Shown piece by piece: positions 18,176-26,286 of a DNA stretch of 43,701 bases. The notes below the pieces were generated by a model. That model saw nothing but the letters and a program-made list of their open reading frames with translations. It was not told where the DNA came from and did not search any database. The position numbers and the translations under genes were made by a program. The DNA comes from Burkholderiaceae bacterium. Its GTDB lineage: Bacteria; Pseudomonadota; Gammaproteobacteria; Burkholderiales; Burkholderiaceae. Numbering within the stretch: position 1 is the first letter of the stretch; each line of letters begins with the position of its first letter. The DNA is taken from assembly GCA_947462685.1 (NCBI GenBank), contig CANHPL010000021.1, positions 1-43,701 of the forward strand. Direction: 5' to 3'.

Positions 18176-18724
18176 GTGAAAAAAATTCCGCAATTAAAAC
18201 ATCTCGGTTTATATGTAGACAACTTAGAGCAAATGGAACAGTTTTACTCATCGGTATTTGACCTTATAGTGACTGATCGAGGCCAAGTTCCAAGACTCGG
18301 TAATCGCAATATTGTTTTCCTAAGTGGTAGCGATGATGCTCATCACCAATTGGTTTTAATTGATGGTAAAGATCCAAAATCTGGTCCAAGTGTAGTCTTT
18401 CAGATGTCGTTTTTTGTAGATGAATTAGATGATTTACGTCGCATAGAAAAAAGATTACTCAACAATGGCATTACCAGCATCACTCCAATCACTCATGGCA
18501 ATGCTTGGTCAATCTACTCGCAGGATCCTGAAGGTAATGGCTTAGAAATATACATGGATACACCATGGCATGTTGCTCAACCCCATGGAAAACCATTCGA
18601 TTTATCGTTAACCGATGATCAAATTTATGCTCATACAGAAAATTTGATTAAAGAAAATCCAAGTTTTAGCTCTCAAGATGATTGGCGTAATGCAATGAGC
18701 TCTCGGTTACAAATAATTAACTAA
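18176..18724 (+). CDS. VOC-family (glyoxalase/dioxygenase fold) protein
   Basis: This 182-residue protein starts at a GTG at 18176, two bases after the receptor gene. It opens with KIPQLKHLGLYVDNLEQMEQ, the first beta-alpha module of the vicinal-oxygen-chelate fold (likely metal ligand His9), and the second module ends DPEGNGLEIYMDTPW with likely ligand Glu124. A C-terminal tail of about 50 residues follows. The family includes extradiol dioxygenases, glyoxalases and isomerases. Pairing with an FAH hydrolase suggests ring-cleavage or keto-acid catabolism, but the reaction cannot be named. Confidence 0.83.
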   Translation: MKKIPQLKHLGLYVDNLEQMEQFYSSVFDLIVTDRGQVPRLGNRNIVFLSGSDDAHHQLVLIDGKDPKSGPSVVFQMSFFVDELDDLRRIEKRLLNNGITSITPITHGNAWSIYSQDPEGNGLEIYMDTPWHVAQPHGKPFDLSLTDDQIYAHTENLIKENPSFSSQDDWRNAMSSRLQIIN

Positions 18725-18758
18725 TTCTTTTTTACTTCACCTTATACAGGAAATTTTT

Positions 18759-19646
18759 ATGAAACTCGTATCATTTTTACACGCCGGAAAAAATCACTAT
18801 GGTGTCATTAAAGGCAATAAAGTTGTCGATTTAAGTGCACGACTTGGGGGCCTATATCCTGACATCATTAGCTTTATTGCCAATGATGGCAAAGCTGTTG
18901 CGCAAACTTTAATCCAGGAATCTGCGGGTGATTATGACTATGATAGTCTTCACCTGTTATCTGTAATTCCAAACCCTGGCAAGACATTTTGTGTTGGACT
19001 TAATTATCATGATCACGTAGATGAAGCTAATCGCGCTATTGGCAACCGTAAAGCGCCTGACAGAGCCATGATTTTTGCCCGCTGGCCAGAGTCCTTAACC
19101 GGCCATAAGCAACCGATTATGCGTCCAAAAGTCTCACAGATGCTCGACTGGGAAGCAGAACTTTTGGTTGTCATTGGCAAACCTACAGGCCGTTATGTAC
19201 CAAAAAATAAAGCCCTAAACTATATATTTGGTTATGCCTGCCTGAATGAAGCATGTCTGCGTGATTATCAACGCCACTCTAGTCAAATCAATCCAGGTAA
19301 AAACTTCGAAAAGACTGGTGCAAATGGCCCATGGATGGTAACTGCTGATGAGATCCCAGATCCAATGAATCTAAATATTGAGATGAGGCTCAATGGTGTC
19401 GTCATGCAAAAAGCAAACACCGCACAAATGATTCACTCGATTGAAGCAACTATTGAGTACATCACTGAGTGGACTACCTTACAACCAGGCGACCTCATCG
19501 CAACGGGTACGATGGGCGGGGTTGGATTCGCAAGAACTCCCCCTATCTTCATGAAACCGGGTGATATCGCAGAAGTGGAAATTGAAAAAATTGGTATTCT
19601 TTCGAATCACATTGAGGATGAGTCAAGCAATCTAGGCCCTCTATAA
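18759..19646 (+). CDS. fumarylacetoacetate hydrolase (FAH) family protein
   Basis: This 295-residue enzyme has an N-terminal beta domain and then the FAH core: FCVGLNYHDHVDEA, the metal-site region MLDWEAELLVVIGKP, ACLNEACLRDYQ with a conserved acidic residue, and the closing LQPGDLIATGTMGGVGFART. Members hydrolyse or decarboxylate beta-diketo acids in aromatic catabolism. The preceding AGG and the 34-bp gap place it in the Bug-VOC-FAH operon, whose end is marked by a strong hairpin. Confidence 0.92.
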   Translation: MKLVSFLHAGKNHYGVIKGNKVVDLSARLGGLYPDIISFIANDGKAVAQTLIQESAGDYDYDSLHLLSVIPNPGKTFCVGLNYHDHVDEANRAIGNRKAPDRAMIFARWPESLTGHKQPIMRPKVSQMLDWEAELLVVIGKPTGRYVPKNKALNYIFGYACLNEACLRDYQRHSSQINPGKNFEKTGANGPWMVTADEIPDPMNLNIEMRLNGVVMQKANTAQMIHSIEATIEYITEWTTLQPGDLIATGTMGGVGFARTPPIFMKPGDIAEVEIEKIGILSNHIEDESSNLGPL

Positions 19647-19657
19647 ACAATTGCGAA

Positions 19658-19686
19658 CATCGGGAAGTTACTTTTGCTTCCCGATG
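19658..19686 (+). terminator. hairpin after the Bug-VOC-FAH operon
   Basis: CATCGGGAAG (19658-19667) pairs perfectly with CTTCCCGATG (19677-19686) around a 9-nt loop, and imperfect pairing extends the stem. It lies 12 bp after the FAH stop. The following sequence has only a short T-rich part, so it is a plausible but not perfect intrinsic terminator. The remaining region to 19,874 shows nothing else I can support. Confidence 0.65.
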
Positions 19687-19874
19687 ATTGCAATGACTCT
19701 TTTATCCCATACAACAAACTTCGTAACTAATTCCCAGAAGCTGCCATAAACCTCAATGTCCAAGGGTTGGTTAAAGTAGGCCTCAACGTAAGAAATATTT
19801 ACACCTTCCAATACGTTAAAGATTGATGAGTTTTTCCATATATTTAACTTATTGAAGCAAATATCTTCTACATT

Positions 19875-20285
19875 TTATTTTTTTGTAACGATATCTACTA
19901 ATTTCATTCCTATAAGCATTGCTATGACAAAATACACCACACTTTCATTGCCAAGTCCGAGTGAAACGATAGCTGGTCCAGGACAATATCCCGCCAAAGC
20001 CCAACCTACGCCAAAGAAGATACTGCCAATAATTAATGGTAAATCAATCTTCCTTGTTCCTGGCAGGTGAAGAACCTCATTCAAAATCGTCGTTTGTTTT
20101 TTTTCTAACCATCGAAACGTGATGAAAGTAAGAGGAATTGCGGCGCCCATCACCAACATCAATGATGGATCCCATTGGCCAAATAGGTCCAAAAAGCCAA
20201 TAACTTTTTTTGGATTAGTCATGCCCGAAACAATTAAACCAAATCCAAAAATCAGTCCAGATAAGTATGCCATCCTGAGTTTCAT
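19875..20285 (-). CDS. YeeE/YedE-family membrane protein (DUF6691-like half)
   Basis: This 136-residue membrane protein has about four helices and the motif GWALAGYCPGPAI, the conserved Cys-containing signature of the second half of YeeE/YedE transporters. It overlaps the other half-gene by an ATGA junction, so the two subunits are made together. The family includes thiosulfate importers (TsuA) and the PmpA/PmpB pair linked to sulfide or persulfide detoxification. The neighbouring persulfide-dioxygenase-like gene supports a sulfur role. Confidence 0.87.
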   Translation of the reverse strand: MKLRMAYLSGLIFGFGLIVSGMTNPKKVIGFLDLFGQWDPSLMLVMGAAIPLTFITFRWLEKKQTTILNEVLHLPGTRKIDLPLIIGSIFFGVGWALAGYCPGPAIVSLGLGNESVVYFVIAMLIGMKLVDIVTKK

Positions 20286-20725
20286 ATTAGACCACTATGT
20301 AAAAATAAATAACAAGCAACAAAACCAGCCGTCATAAAACTGATAGTTGCTATTAATGATCTCGTTGATAAACGCCCTAGTCCACAGACACCATGCCCAC
20401 TTGTACAGCCTGAACCAAGTCTAGTTCCCACTCCGACCAATAATCCCGCAATCATTAATGTCGCTATGGAATTACTCGGTGTAATCACTGGTAATTGAAA
20501 AAATAGTTGATAAATCCATCCTGAGCTGATTAAGCCGAGCAAAAATAATATTCTCCACGGAAGGTGCTCTTTAGGAGCACTCTTAAAATGTAGTAATTGA
20601 GAAATAATCCCACTAATGCCTGCAATACGACCATTAAACAATGCTAATAAGCTAGCCGCTACCCCAATCAAAACACCGCCAATGATTGCACTCCACGGAG
20701 TAAAAGCTATCCAATCAATGGTCAT
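20282..20725 (-). CDS. YeeE/YedE-family membrane protein (first half)
   Basis: This 147-residue membrane protein carries the signature VGTRLGSGCTSGHGVCGLGR, the most conserved segment of YeeE/YedE transporters with Cys residues thought to handle sulfur. It overlaps both neighbours by four bases (ATGA), between the metallo-hydrolase and the second YeeE/YedE half. Together the halves make one transporter-like unit, probably for thiosulfate or another reduced sulfur species. Confidence 0.9.
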   Translation of the reverse strand: MTIDWIAFTPWSAIIGGVLIGVAASLLALFNGRIAGISGIISQLLHFKSAPKEHLPWRILFLLGLISSGWIYQLFFQLPVITPSNSIATLMIAGLLVGVGTRLGSGCTSGHGVCGLGRLSTRSLIATISFMTAGFVACYLFLHSGLI

Positions 20726-21582
20726 AATAAGTTTAAAGGCAACTTGAGATAAGAGACTTGATTAGATTCCTTTGGCGGAAAATGACCTGCTCGAATATTA
20801 ATCTGAATTGAAGGCAGGATTAAGGTTGGCATTTCTAAAGTTGCATCTCGCATTTTTCGCATATTGACAAACGCCTCTTCACTCACGCCATCGTGAATAT
20901 GGATATTATCTTTTCGTTGCTCGGCAACAGTTGTGAAGCTTTGAAAATCTCGACCAGCAGGCGGATAGTCATGACACATGTATAACTTCGTGTGATCTGG
21001 AAAACTTAAAATTCTTTTGATGGAGCAATACAGACTATGAGCATCACCGCCGGGGAAGTCACACCGCGCAGTTCCCACATCTGGAGGAAATAATGTATCT
21101 CCTACAAATATTGAGTCTCCAAACTGATAAGCCATACAAGCAGGAGTATGCCCAGGAACACCAAAGCATTGAAAAACTAATTCACCACACACAAGTTTCT
21201 CGCCATCTTGAATCAAATAGTCAAATTGTGATCCATCAGCAACAAACGCTCCCTCCAAATTAAAAATATCTTTAAATGTAGTTTGAACTTGCAGAATGTG
21301 CTGACCGATGGCAACTTTTCCACCAAGCTGCGTCTTGATTAATTGCGCAGCACTTATATGATCTGCATGGGCATGCGTCTCCAAAATCCATTCAACTTGA
21401 AGTTTATTGCTTTGAATAAATGAAATAACAGGATCAACAGAAGAGGTATTCGTTCTGCCAGACTTTTGATCGAAATGTAAAACGCTATCAATGACCGCAC
21501 AAGAACCACCTTCTTTTGTATACACAATATAGGTAAATGTATCAGTGACACTATCGAAAAATGATTTCACTATCGGATTCAA
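20722..21582 (-). CDS. MBL-fold persulfide dioxygenase-like hydrolase (ETHE1/Blh type)
   Basis: This 286-residue metallo-beta-lactamase-fold protein has ETHAHADH (His70, His72, Asp74, His75), GVPGHTPACMAYQF, FVGDTLFPPDVG and MCHDYPPAGRD, supplying the metal ligands of the ETHE1/Blh group. The TARCDFPGGD segment is diagnostic of that group. It likely oxidises glutathione persulfide to sulfite. The start is a TTG at 21582 with AGAGGA seven bases before it; a nearby ATG is out of frame. It is first in an operon with the two YeeE/YedE halves. No fused rhodanese domain and no BigR-type ArsR regulator is seen. Confidence 0.88.
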   Translation of the reverse strand: MNPIVKSFFDSVTDTFTYIVYTKEGGSCAVIDSVLHFDQKSGRTNTSSVDPVISFIQSNKLQVEWILETHAHADHISAAQLIKTQLGGKVAIGQHILQVQTTFKDIFNLEGAFVADGSQFDYLIQDGEKLVCGELVFQCFGVPGHTPACMAYQFGDSIFVGDTLFPPDVGTARCDFPGGDAHSLYCSIKRILSFPDHTKLYMCHDYPPAGRDFQSFTTVAEQRKDNIHIHDGVSEEAFVNMRKMRDATLEMPTLILPSIQINIRAGHFPPKESNQVSYLKLPLNLL

Positions 21583-21665
21583 GCATTATTCCTCTACAAA
21601 TGATTTGCAATAACTCAAAATAACATCCTCACGAGATAAATCTTCATTGATAACGATTATATCTT

Positions 21666-21707
21666 TATAATTCGAAGTAATGAAGCTAATCAATACGTTT
21701 TGTATTG
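21666..21707 (+). promoter_or_regulatory. candidate promoter and operator of the TauE/SafE gene
   Basis: TATAAT at 21666-21671 is a perfect -10 hexamer on the plus strand, though the -35 is poor at normal spacing. Just downstream, CAATAC (21691-21696) and GTATTG (21702-21707) form a perfect inverted repeat with a 5-bp spacer, 24 bp before the ATG. This geometry suits a repressor site in the divergent sulfur-gene region. The regulator is unknown. Confidence 0.42.
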
Positions 21708-21730
21708 GTTCAAATTGAGGCTTAGTACTC

Positions 21731-22540
21731 ATGGATCAAAGTATTTTATTAATTATTCTTTTAGGTATATTTGTTGGTCTTTTGATGGGACTCACAGGTG
21801 CTGGTGGTGGCATTCTTTCCGTGCCTCTTCTTGTCTTTTTTCTGCATCTGCCCATGGCACAAGCTAGCCCAATTGCACTATGTGCGATTGCATTTTCAGC
21901 AAGTATCGGCGCAGTCATTGGCTTTAAGAATCATACTTTACGATACAAAGCGGCAATATTCATGTCCATTTTCGGACTTATACTTTCTCCAGTTGGATTA
22001 TGGATTGCAAAAATAATACCGAATACCCCTTTAATTATTCTTTTTAGTGCAATTTTGTTCTATACATCCATTAGACTTTTTCATCAGGCCTCTCAATCTA
22101 TTAATGGCACAGTCCCAAAAGAAAAAACTCCCCCACCCTGCAAACTAGACCTCTCGATTGGTAAGCTCATATGGACAGTTCCGTGTGCACGCTCCCTAAT
22201 GTATGCGGGAGCAGGGGCTGGTTTTTTATCAGGTTTATTAGGGGTCGGGGGTGGATTTATTATTGTCCCAGCGTTGAAAAAATTTACTGACCTACCCATG
22301 AAGTCGATTGTTGCCACATCACTTGGAGTTTTAGCAATTGTTTCCTCTGGGGGAGCAATTGTTTCATTGGCTTCTGGTCATTTAAACATTGCGATTGCTC
22401 TACCATTTTCCCTAGGATCAATGCTTGGCCTTTTAATGGGCAAAGGTTTAGAAAAGAAAATCAGTGGTGCGAGGCTACAACAATTGTTTGCCATTTTTAC
22501 TTTTATTGTGGCAATTAGCTTGATCGTTAAAACAATCTAA
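21731..22540 (+). CDS. TauE/SafE (TSUP) family sulfite/sulfur-anion exporter
   Basis: This 269-residue membrane protein has the two internally repeated halves of the TSUP family, each opening with a glycine-rich motif: GLTGAGGGILSVPLLVF near the N-terminus and GLLGVGGGFIIVPALKKF after the central loop. About eight helices are apparent. It lies divergent from the persulfide-dioxygenase operon, which suggests it exports the sulfite produced by that enzyme. This link is inference from location and from known Blh/TauE clusters. Confidence 0.9.
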   Translation: MDQSILLIILLGIFVGLLMGLTGAGGGILSVPLLVFFLHLPMAQASPIALCAIAFSASIGAVIGFKNHTLRYKAAIFMSIFGLILSPVGLWIAKIIPNTPLIILFSAILFYTSIRLFHQASQSINGTVPKEKTPPPCKLDLSIGKLIWTVPCARSLMYAGAGAGFLSGLLGVGGGFIIVPALKKFTDLPMKSIVATSLGVLAIVSSGGAIVSLASGHLNIAIALPFSLGSMLGLLMGKGLEKKISGARLQQLFAIFTFIVAISLIVKTI

Positions 22541-22556
22541 AATTAAACCCAGTTGT

Positions 22557-22603
22557 ATTCAAGTTTGTGCAGATGATAAAAAATTATCTGATTAAGCTTG
22601 AAT
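22557..22603 (+). other. imperfect hairpin downstream of the TauE/SafE gene
   Basis: ATTCAAG at 22557 pairs with CTTGAAT ending at 22603, and an inner AGAT/ATCT pairing extends it. No T-run follows. It could be a weak transcription end or a structure in the fnr upstream region. The rest of the 215-bp gap is AT-rich, and I see no FNR box in it. Confidence 0.3.
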
Positions 22604-22755
22604 GAATGATGCTAGAAAACTGGAAGACGTCCTTCAAACTTAACTATATTGTTATTAAATTTTTAATCTATTGAAATAATTAAAAATTTAACTGTTCATT
22701 TAGTGCTGCATCACACATAATCAAAACATGCGTATTTTAATTTAATAAGGTACCT

Positions 22756-23487
22756 ATGAATTTATTACCACAGGCTGCAAAATGCTCCACGTGTGTAATT
22801 GGAAAATTTTGTCTGCCGCCGGGCCTTACTAAAAAAGAGGCCGAACAAATCGATATTCTAGTTAATCAAAAATTAAGGCTACATAAGGGAGAATACCTTT
22901 ACCGCCAAGGTGATCCTTTTGTTTCTTTATATAGTATTCGTTTTGGCTCAATGAAGACAGAACTTCTCTTACAAGATGGGAGAAGTCAAATTATTGGTTT
23001 TCATTTACAAGGGGAAATATTAGGGCTAGATGGTATCGGTAACAATGTTTATCAGTCCGAGGCAATTGCTTTAGAGGATTGTGAAGTTTGTATTGCACAA
23101 TTCTCAGAGTTTGAAACCTTGTGTCAGAAGATACCCTCTTTACAGCGACACTTATACCAACTTCTCAGCCGTGAAATTACTCAAGATCATCGACATTTGC
23201 TGACTTTGGGTAGTTTAAAAGCTGAAGAAAAGTTGGCTTATTTATTTATCTATTTGTCTGAACGGCTTGCTAAAAGAGGTTTATCTGCGACAGAATTTAA
23301 TTTAGCGATGGGGCGTGAAGAAATCGGCGACTATCTTGGTCTGCAAATAGAAACCGTCAGCCGTATCTTATCGAAATTTTCACAAGCAGGAATTATTGAA
23401 GTCAAGAGTAAGCACCTAAAAATACTGAATATCAAAGAGCTATATCGATTGGCCGGGTCTGAATTAACACAACCCATTCGACAATAG
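22756..23487 (+). CDS. fnr: FNR-type oxygen-responsive transcription regulator
   Basis: This 243-residue Crp/Fnr protein has all four cysteines needed for a [4Fe-4S] oxygen sensor: Cys10, Cys13 and Cys19 in KCSTCVIGKFC and Cys112 in EDCEVC. Their spacing equals that of E. coli FNR Cys20/23/29/122. The recognition helix reads GDYLGLQIETVSRILSKF with the E..SR residues that read TTGAT half-sites. It should activate or repress genes with TTGATnnnnATCAA sites under low oxygen, and two such sites occur nearby (23,991 and 29,084). An additional Cys109 is present. Confidence 0.95.
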   Translation: MNLLPQAAKCSTCVIGKFCLPPGLTKKEAEQIDILVNQKLRLHKGEYLYRQGDPFVSLYSIRFGSMKTELLLQDGRSQIIGFHLQGEILGLDGIGNNVYQSEAIALEDCEVCIAQFSEFETLCQKIPSLQRHLYQLLSREITQDHRHLLTLGSLKAEEKLAYLFIYLSERLAKRGLSATEFNLAMGREEIGDYLGLQIETVSRILSKFSQAGIIEVKSKHLKILNIKELYRLAGSELTQPIRQ

Positions 23488-23497
23488 TTGTAGTTCG

Positions 23498-23941
23498 TTA
23501 GGCATTCAGGACCAATACAGGTATTTTGCTATGCAAAATGATTTCATGCGCCTCGCCCCGCAAAAAGAATCCTTTAATACCTTTTCTTTTGTGGGAAGCC
23601 ATCATGATAACGTCTGCTTCCACCTGTTCTGCAACATCAATCACACCATCAGCTATATTTGGATGAAAAACGTGAACGCTACCAACTTCTAAACCTTCTG
23701 GTATTAATGCTCTTGATTTCGTAAAAAGATGCTTAGCAAAATCTTTGCAAGCTTTTTGATGAGCTTTTTCGCTAATTAACACTTCGTTGACCATATCTGA
23801 ATACATATATGGGCCTAGTGGGTCAGATACGTAAACTAAAGTAATCTTCGCCCCATCTAGCTTCGCTAAGCGAATAATTTTTTTAAGTTCTAATTTAGTT
23901 AAATCATCGCCACTAATTGGGGCTAAAATATGTTTGAACAT
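23498..23941 (-). CDS. universal stress protein (UspA family)
   Basis: This 147-residue protein begins MFKHILAPISGDDLTKLELK and contains the Usp nucleotide-binding pattern: an early Asp, ADVIMMASHKRKGIKGFFLRG (G2xG9xG-like) and a C-terminal IPVLVLNA strand. I choose the ATG at 23941, which has an excellent AAGGAGGA ribosome-binding site; a longer in-frame start at 23965 lacks one. It converges with fnr and carries an FNR-box-like site about 50 bp upstream, so low-oxygen induction is likely. Its cellular role is stress survival, without a specific target. Confidence 0.92.
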   Translation of the reverse strand: MFKHILAPISGDDLTKLELKKIIRLAKLDGAKITLVYVSDPLGPYMYSDMVNEVLISEKAHQKACKDFAKHLFTKSRALIPEGLEVGSVHVFHPNIADGVIDVAEQVEADVIMMASHKRKGIKGFFLRGEAHEIILHSKIPVLVLNA

Positions 23942-23990
23942 GTTGTCCTCCTTGGTTATCACCACAATAACAAATAAGTTATGTTTTCAT

Positions 23991-24004
23991 TTGATATATG
24001 TCAA
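23991..24004 (-). promoter_or_regulatory. FNR box upstream of the universal stress gene
   Basis: The sequence TTGATATATGTCAA matches the FNR consensus TTGATnnnnATCAA with one mismatch. Its centre is about 56 bp before the ATG at 23941, so a transcription start about 41 bp from the centre would give a short leader with the strong ribosome-binding site. A GTTATT hexamer sits near the expected -10. The adjacent gene encodes an FNR with the matching recognition helix. Confidence 0.7.
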
Positions 24005-24162
24005 ATTTATTTAGCCTTTATAAAAATACTCGAAATTAGTTGATCTATTTAGAATAAATGTATGTGTGATGCCTATAAATAAGTTTAATGTTCATAGAGT
24101 TAGTATTATTTAACTTTATTGAATTCAAGCAATTTACTACGCAATATTATTCCACGGTCAGT

Positions 24163-24198
24163 CATCGATTGATTTCCACTTTTAAGAAATAATCGATG
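24163..24198 (+). other. strong hairpin in the usp/symporter intergenic region
   Basis: CATCGATTGATTTC (24163-24176) pairs with GAAATAATCGATG (24186-24198) with one bulged base and a 9-nt loop. It lies 53 bp before the symporter gene. The plus strand then reads TTATTCAT, a weak T-run. It may be a leader structure, a terminator, or an operator. The rest of this 309-bp divergent region (23,942-24,250) contains the FNR box and otherwise only AT-rich sequence. Confidence 0.45.
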
Positions 24199-24250
24199 TT
24201 ATTCATAATCATCTAAACTATGCCTTCTGACAATCTGAATACATAAATAA

Positions 24251-25234
24251 ATGAATAAAATAATCGGTCTTTTAAAAACTCAATGGTTCTTAGTGGCGAT
24301 GTTTCTTCTGATTATCATCGCTAGCATCAATCCAGATATAGGCAAAACTGGTGGTTATTTGCATATCGATCAATTATCCGGGATAGGTATTGCCTTAGTC
24401 TTCTTTTTATATGGACTTGGTCTGTCATTCGACAAACTGAAACTAGGAATGTTTTCTTGGAAAATTCATATCCTAGTTCAAGTCACTACATTTATTGTTT
24501 TTCCAATCATCTTTTTCATCTTCAATCATTTTTTTGACAACTTTATTTCTAATGACTTAATGTTGGGCTTTTGTTATTTATGCGCCTTACCCTCCACTGT
24601 TTCTTCTTCAGTTGCTCTTACTGGAGTAGCGAAGGGCAATGTACCTGCCGCCATATTTAATGCGACTATTTCGGGCTTAATTGGTATAGTTGCTACACCA
24701 TTTATCGTGGCACTCTTTATCGGTTTTCACGGCGGTGATTTATCTTTTGAATCGACGGTAATCAGTATCGCAAAATTACTCTTATTGCCTCTGGTAATCG
24801 GCCAGTTATCTCGATCTTTCTTGCTTCAATTGCATCAAAAATATAAATCAATTACAAGTTCAGCTGACCGATTAGTTATTTTAATGCTGGTATTTTCTGC
24901 ATTTAGTGATTCGGTTATATCTGGTTTATGGAAAGACAACGGCATCGGTATGATTTTTATGGTGTTAGCTCTCGTAACTCTTTTACTCATCTGCGTACTA
25001 TTTGCTACAACATTAATTTCTAGAAAATTAAGCTTTAATACGGAAGATGAAATCGCTGCTGTTTTTTGTGCCTCCAAGAAAACACTAGCGTCTGGAGTAC
25101 CGATGGCAAAAATTATTTTTGGAGCCCATCCAGGATTAGGTCTAATTATGTTGCCTATTATTTTATTTCACCAAGTTCAACTCATTATTTGCTCAATACT
25201 CGCAAATCAATATGCTAAAAGAATAAAAGATTAG
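24251..25234 (+). CDS. bile acid:sodium symporter-like transporter (SLC10A7/YfeH type)
   Basis: This 327-residue membrane protein has about ten helices and the segment LCALPSTVSSSVALTGVAKG, followed by NVPAAIFNATISGLIGI, which marks the SLC10A7/YfeH branch of the bile acid:sodium symporter superfamily. FCASKKTLASGVPMAKIIF near the C-terminus is the second repeat core. Substrates of bacterial members are mostly unknown. The stop overlaps the stop of the convergent UPF0114 gene by a few bases. Confidence 0.88.
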   Translation: MNKIIGLLKTQWFLVAMFLLIIIASINPDIGKTGGYLHIDQLSGIGIALVFFLYGLGLSFDKLKLGMFSWKIHILVQVTTFIVFPIIFFIFNHFFDNFISNDLMLGFCYLCALPSTVSSSVALTGVAKGNVPAAIFNATISGLIGIVATPFIVALFIGFHGGDLSFESTVISIAKLLLLPLVIGQLSRSFLLQLHQKYKSITSSADRLVILMLVFSAFSDSVISGLWKDNGIGMIFMVLALVTLLLICVLFATTLISRKLSFNTEDEIAAVFCASKKTLASGVPMAKIIFGAHPGLGLIMLPIILFHQVQLIICSILANQYAKRIKD

Positions 25235-25893
25235 GCAACTTTTGAATCTTTAAAATCCTGTTTATCAGCAATTTTCAATTGTTGATGATTTTGACTTTCA
25301 ACTTCTCGGATATCATCCCATGAGTTTATCAATTGATCTTCAATAGTTGAATTTTCCTTAGAGACCATTGGCGAAATTTCAACCGTAATTTTTTCTGTGT
25401 ACGCAATAAGAATTGCAGAAAATACTAACACCATATGAATGATTGTTTGCCACAGCAGTATTTTCCCATCTAAGGTCTCTGCATTAATAAAAGTTTTCAG
25501 TAGATGAATAGACGATATCCCAATAATTGAAACTGCTAATTTAACTCTTAATATTCCCGCGTTGACATGAGACAGCCATTCCGGTTGATCAGGATGTGTA
25601 TCTAATCTTAAGCGTGATATAAAAATCTCCCAACCACCAACGATAACCATCACTAATAAATTCGAGATCATTACAACATCGATTAACCCAAGAACAATCA
25701 GCATTAATGCTGTGTCAGTTAAATGCGTATTTAAAGAAAATACATTGATAAGTAATGCGTAAATTTCTACCCAAAATTGCCAAACATAGATGCCCTGTGC
25801 AACAATCAGACCGACATAAAGTGGAGCCTGAAGCCATCTCGACATAAAAAAAGATCGTGCTAAGGGGTGTATTTTCTGATTGTTACTCTTCAT
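25231..25893 (-). CDS. UPF0114 (YqhA) family membrane protein, copy A
   Basis: This membrane protein of about 220 residues starts at the ATG at 25893 (MKSNNQKIHPLARSFFMSRW). It has four hydrophobic helices with SRWLQAPLYVGLIVAQGIYV and ISNLLVMVIVGGWEIFISRL, diagnostic of UPF0114/YqhA. A longer in-frame reading back to a TTG at 26001 is possible, since a GGAGG lies 10-11 bases before it. The C-terminal 50 residues are polar and absent from the paralogue at 26,983-27,522, with which it is about four-fifths identical in the core by eye. Biological function is not known. It is divergent from a TetR gene. Confidence 0.85.
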   Translation of the reverse strand: MKSNNQKIHPLARSFFMSRWLQAPLYVGLIVAQGIYVWQFWVEIYALLINVFSLNTHLTDTALMLIVLGLIDVVMISNLLVMVIVGGWEIFISRLRLDTHPDQPEWLSHVNAGILRVKLAVSIIGISSIHLLKTFINAETLDGKILLWQTIIHMVLVFSAILIAYTEKITVEISPMVSKENSTIEDQLINSWDDIREVESQNHQQLKIADKQDFKDSKVA

Positions 25894-26016
25894 TTTACAA
25901 TTCCAATAATCTGTTTTAATTTCTTGCCATAACAGATGGCTTGGGATAGTTTTTTTATATTTTTTATCATTGAAATTTTTTTCTGGAATAAAGTCTGCCA
26001 ATCATAGGTTGCCTCC
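25890..26016 (-). other. leader with chained mini-ORFs before UPF0114 copy A
   Basis: A strong GGAGG (26012-26016) precedes ATG 26005 of a 12-codon frame ending TGA at 25967. That stop overlaps ATG 25970 of a 26-codon frame (MIKNIKKLSQAICYGKKLKQ...), whose TGA in turn overlaps the UPF0114 ATG at 25893. Both joints are ATGA. Ribosomes could pass down the chain, or a TTG at 26001 could start a longer UPF0114 protein. These two readings compete. Confidence 0.4.
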
Positions 26017-26286
26017 AAACACGTTAATAAGTTGCTGTGATAAAAGTGCTTAGAAGCTACTTAAAATTGTTACTCAATGACATTCACTTTAAGGGAAATT
26101 TACAAAAAATTATCTATTCATTGCATATGATTCATTCACTTTTCATTACGACATAAGCTATTGAAAGTAATGTATTTATTTTTAAGTTATGGGCGTTTTA
26201 TTTTGTAATTTTCAATATCATTTTTTAAGGATTGTTTTATGGATAAGCCATGCTTTAATAATATGTAGATTTTTATAAAGTAGAGA
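26017..26286. promoter_or_regulatory. divergent promoter region of UPF0114/TetR pair A
   Basis: This AT-rich region has no gene. ATTCACTTT occurs at 26082-26090 and 26134-26142, and once again in the equivalent region of pair B at 27656-27664, so it may be part of a shared operator. No long perfect palindrome is seen. Confidence 0.35.
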
